Positions 14,669-16,495 of a stretch of DNA of 16,495 nucleotides are shown here, piece after piece. The position numbers were made by a program, and so were the translations under genes. The stretch lies in contig VGSO01000019.1 in assembly GCA_016874945.1 (NCBI GenBank), positions 1 through 16,495 of the forward strand. The letters run 5' to 3'. The notes below the pieces were generated by a model. That model had not been told where the DNA came from, made no database searches, and was given only the letters and a program-made list of their open reading frames with translations. This DNA is from Deltaproteobacteria bacterium. Lineage in GTDB: Bacteria; Desulfobacterota; Desulfobaccia; Desulfobaccales; 0-14-0-80-60-11. The first letter of the stretch is position 1, and every line of letters begins with the position of its first letter.

Positions 14669-15544
14669 ATGGACTTATTGGCTTATTGGCGATGGGATAA
14701 TTATTTAAGAGATTTGAATGAAGGCGCTGGTTTCCATTTCAATTCAAACCAAAAACGGCTTCATTCGGAAATTCAAATAGGAGAAAGATTGTGGCTCGTA
14801 ACAGGGAAACCTGCCCAAGGTGGGATACAATATATTCTTGTTGCAAAATTAATAGTGATTGGAAAGACTTTTAATCCTCCCGAATATAAGTATGGAAAAT
14901 ATCGAGTTTGGGGAGATATTAAAAATTCGGCCTATTTTTCATCAGATGGTCCAGATTTGAACGAGTTATTACTTACTCTTAAATTTAAATCTGGCAGAAA
15001 AATAAAATCTAAAGATTTAATTGGACAATCTCTCCAAACGATAAGAGTTTTAAATCCGGATGATGCAAATATTTTAGTCGAATGGTCTAAATTTTTATCG
15101 CTTGAGCCAAGGGCTTATCAAATTATCGACGAAGAACTTTTAGAAAAGTCGTTTGAAAAGGATGAAAATTCAGTTAAAGAAGCGATAACTAAATATCATA
15201 TCGGGCCATCTGAAAAAAGAAAATCATTTTTAAAACGCATTTTCAAGAGAAATAGAAGACATGCAGAATTATTACAGGAAAAATATCTTGGAAGATGTCA
15301 GATATGTGCTTTTGATCCAATCATTCTTTATGGAGTTAGAGCATGCTATGGCCACCATATAGTTTATCTTTCAAGAGGTGGGATTGATGAATTAGATAAC
15401 TTAATTTTAATATGTCCTAATCATCATGAAATAATACACTCTACTAATGCAGTATTTGACTTTTATGACCTTTGTTATTTATATCAAAATGGAAGAAGAG
15501 AACCATTGGTTCTAAATCTACACCTTAAGGGGTATATTTCATAA
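14669..15544 (+). CDS. HNH endonuclease with PUA/EVE-like N-terminal domain (possible modification-dependent restriction enzyme)
   Basis: A 291-residue protein in markedly AT-rich DNA, unlike all neighbours. The C-terminus is an HNH nuclease: zinc-type C210-x2-C213 (RCQICAFD), catalytic GHHIVYLSRGG (H229, H230), DELDNLILICPNHHEIIH with N244, C249, H252, H253 and H257. Residues 1-130 (WRWDNYLRDL, GERLWLVTG, YILVAKLIVIGK, YGKYRVWGD) form a beta-rich domain that I read as PUA/EVE-like, the fold that binds modified bases in EVE-HNH and related type IV restriction enzymes. That reading is inference. A basic linker (about 182-200, FLKRIFKRNRR) may touch DNA. ATG 14669 lies 2 nt after the truncated druA stop, without a good ribosome site, so translation may depend on coupling to the druA remnant. 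The low GC content suggests recent transfer. Confidence 0.8.
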   Translation: MDLLAYWRWDNYLRDLNEGAGFHFNSNQKRLHSEIQIGERLWLVTGKPAQGGIQYILVAKLIVIGKTFNPPEYKYGKYRVWGDIKNSAYFSSDGPDLNELLLTLKFKSGRKIKSKDLIGQSLQTIRVLNPDDANILVEWSKFLSLEPRAYQIIDEELLEKSFEKDENSVKEAITKYHIGPSEKRKSFLKRIFKRNRRHAELLQEKYLGRCQICAFDPIILYGVRACYGHHIVYLSRGGIDELDNLILICPNHHEIIHSTNAVFDFYDLCYLYQNGRREPLVLNLHLKGYIS

Positions 15545-15576
15545 ATTTCTCCTGCAATATTCCTCCTTAATTAATA

Positions 15577-15606
15577 ATCATACCCCAAGAGTAAAAATCT
15601 TGTTAA
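15577..15606 (-). promoter_or_regulatory. Diverged copy of the nuo promoter, facing into the HNH gene
   Basis: On the minus strand TTAACA (15606-15601), an 18-nt spacer and TATGAT (15582-15577) repeat the layout of the nuo promoter. The two spacers are identical at 14 of 18 positions, and 22 of 30 over the whole unit; the core ATACCCCA-GAGTAAAAA differs at two bases from that at 13730-13747. It would read leftward, antisense to the HNH gene, and no minus-strand gene follows. It may be a relic of the event that inserted the island rather than a working promoter. Confidence 0.4.
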
Positions 15607-15655
15607 TTCGATAGAACCCCATCACCCCGACACGAGTACGGTTCTTCGGGCTGTT

Positions 15656-16414
15656 ATGCTGGGGAAAGAATTAATCCTCGCCACCGGCGCTCCCCATGAT
15701 CTGGTTTTGCTGGATCAGACGTTCACTCTGCCGATAATTTATTTCAACCAGGCGCTCAACCAGGCCCCGGAATGTCCCGAACTTCGTTGCTCTCAGGAAT
15801 TCATAGAGAACTGCCTCGAATATCTGGCGGCGTACCGCAGCATCCTGCGCCCCCAGCGTTCGGACAAGCATTACTTGGGATTACCCAAGTACTCTTCCAA
15901 GCGCGAAATTGGACGGATGATTCAATTCGATGAGAGGCATGACGACCGGGGCCTCTTAACATTTTTGCTGCAGCCAGGGGAACTCACGCGGCCGATGAGA
16001 TTGGAACCGCCTAAAGGTCCTTGGCATTTGGATACTGGTCGTTTGCCTGAGGATCTGCGAACTCAGGCAAGTTCCCTGGCGTCTGACATAATCAGCGGGT
16101 TGGGAGAGATTTATATTTTTTACTACAAACCACACGATTGGCTGCCGGCGCTGCGGATTGAGACAGCCAAAGAAGTAGCCCTCAACCCGCACCGCTTGGC
16201 TGTAGTTGTCCAGGGCCTTAAATACCAGTGCGCGGTGCCTTCGATTCTTGAGCCTTATCCACTTTATCTCGCAGACCGCACCGTTAAGGCCTTGGCCGGC
16301 GCTGTTCCCACTTTTCGCCAAGTTGCCACCCAACGCTTGTCTGAGCGCTACGAAGGCGATATTGGAGAAGTCTTTTTTGCCATGCACGGTTACCGTAGCG
16401 AATCGGGGAGATGA
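15656..16414 (+). CDS. nurA: NurA-type nuclease, N-terminally truncated
   Basis: A 252-residue product related to NurA, the 5'-3' exonuclease/endonuclease that works with the HerA helicase in DNA end processing. Support comes from MLGKELILAT then DLVLLDQTFTLPIIYFNQAL, the lysine-containing LPKYSSKREIGRM, the acidic LPALRIETAK and the C-terminal PYPLYLADRTVKAL segment, plus the HerA-like gene right after it. The N-terminal DGS-type catalytic motif of NurA is missing, and the family is usually longer. The reading frame stays open upstream to 15578 and looks homologous from about 15614 (EPHHPDTSTVLRAV), but without any start codon. ATG 15656 has no ribosome site. Most likely the 5' part was lost when the HNH segment arrived. 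The protein, if made, should lack nuclease activity. Its stop overlaps the ribosome site region of the next gene. Confidence 0.6.
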   Translation: MLGKELILATGAPHDLVLLDQTFTLPIIYFNQALNQAPECPELRCSQEFIENCLEYLAAYRSILRPQRSDKHYLGLPKYSSKREIGRMIQFDERHDDRGLLTFLLQPGELTRPMRLEPPKGPWHLDTGRLPEDLRTQASSLASDIISGLGEIYIFYYKPHDWLPALRIETAKEVALNPHRLAVVVQGLKYQCAVPSILEPYPLYLADRTVKALAGAVPTFRQVATQRLSERYEGDIGEVFFAMHGYRSESGR

Positions 16415-16418
16415 ACCT

Positions 16419-16495
16419 ATGGCTTCATCAGAACGCGAACTGGACAGGATCATCGATGGTACGGAACGGTTGGGAGTGATCGGCTCCCCGTCCTC
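16419..16495 (+). CDS. herA: HerA-like ATPase, N-terminal fragment (cut by window end)
   Basis: ATG 16419 is preceded by CGGGGAG at 8 nt and lies 4 nt after the nurA-like stop, an operon-like spacing. The 25 complete codons give MASSERELDRIIDGTERLGV then IGSPS. The IGxVxSPSS-type segment is the start of the HerA beta-barrel (HAS) domain that precedes the ATPase core. HerA is a hexameric DNA translocase that partners NurA. The Walker motifs lie beyond the window, so the call leans on this short motif and on the neighbour. Confidence 0.55.
   Translation, partial: MASSERELDRIIDGTERLGVIGSPS

Noticed and set aside
15956..16453. Minus-strand 165-residue frame opposite the NurA-like gene
   Set aside because: No family motif seen, and the plus-strand frame has NurA-like features and operon-like spacing to the HerA-like start.

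Overview
The window looks like a piece of a strictly anaerobic bacterial genome of fairly high GC, most likely a Desulfobacterota (sulfate-reducer or syntroph) lineage. This is inferred from gene content and style: an 11-gene complex I operon without nuoE, nuoF or nuoG, a B12-binding radical SAM protein, a sigma-54 enhancer-binding protein, and A/C-rich intergenic repeats. No rRNA, tRNA or CRISPR array was seen, so the taxonomy is a judgement, not a proof.

Layout. Positions 1-711 are decayed: the remains of a small conserved gene (start near 111) are interrupted by a 122-bp MITE-like palindromic element (124-245), followed by broken coding debris. Positions 712-2654 hold two plus-strand genes, a B12-binding-type radical SAM protein and a 162-residue unknown protein, separated by a spacer with inverted purine-rich repeats. 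A sigma-54-dependent activator without a sensor domain (2811-3875) converges on the nuo operon. A perfect 37-bp bidirectional terminator lies between them, itself framed by a 26-bp inverted repeat.

Positions 13688 down to 3960 are one tight minus-strand operon, nuoABCDHIJKLMN, with gaps of 1-36 nt or overlaps. It encodes the peripheral Q-module (B, C, D, I) and the membrane arm (A, H, J, K, L, M, N) of complex I but no NADH-oxidising module, so electrons must come from another donor such as ferredoxin or from a module encoded elsewhere. The operon has a convincing sigma-70-type promoter (TTGACT-N18-TATAAA on the minus strand, 13756-13727) whose spacer and -10 carry a 13-bp palindrome.

Positions 13992-16495 are an accessory region with defence-type genes on the plus strand: a DUF4338/DruA-family gene cut off in the middle of a conserved motif, an AT-rich two-domain HNH endonuclease gene starting 2 nt after the premature stop, a NurA-type nuclease that lacks its N-terminus, and the first 25 codons of a HerA-like ATPase. 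The HNH gene appears to sit in a scar that removed the 3' part of druA and the 5' part of nurA. A diverged copy of the nuo promoter (same orientation, same 18-nt spacer) lies just beyond the HNH gene, so the DruA-HNH segment is flanked by imperfect direct repeats. The most interesting points are this nested defence island with its repeated promoter cassette, and a NuoM subunit in which the normally invariant transmembrane lysine of the proton channel is leucine.
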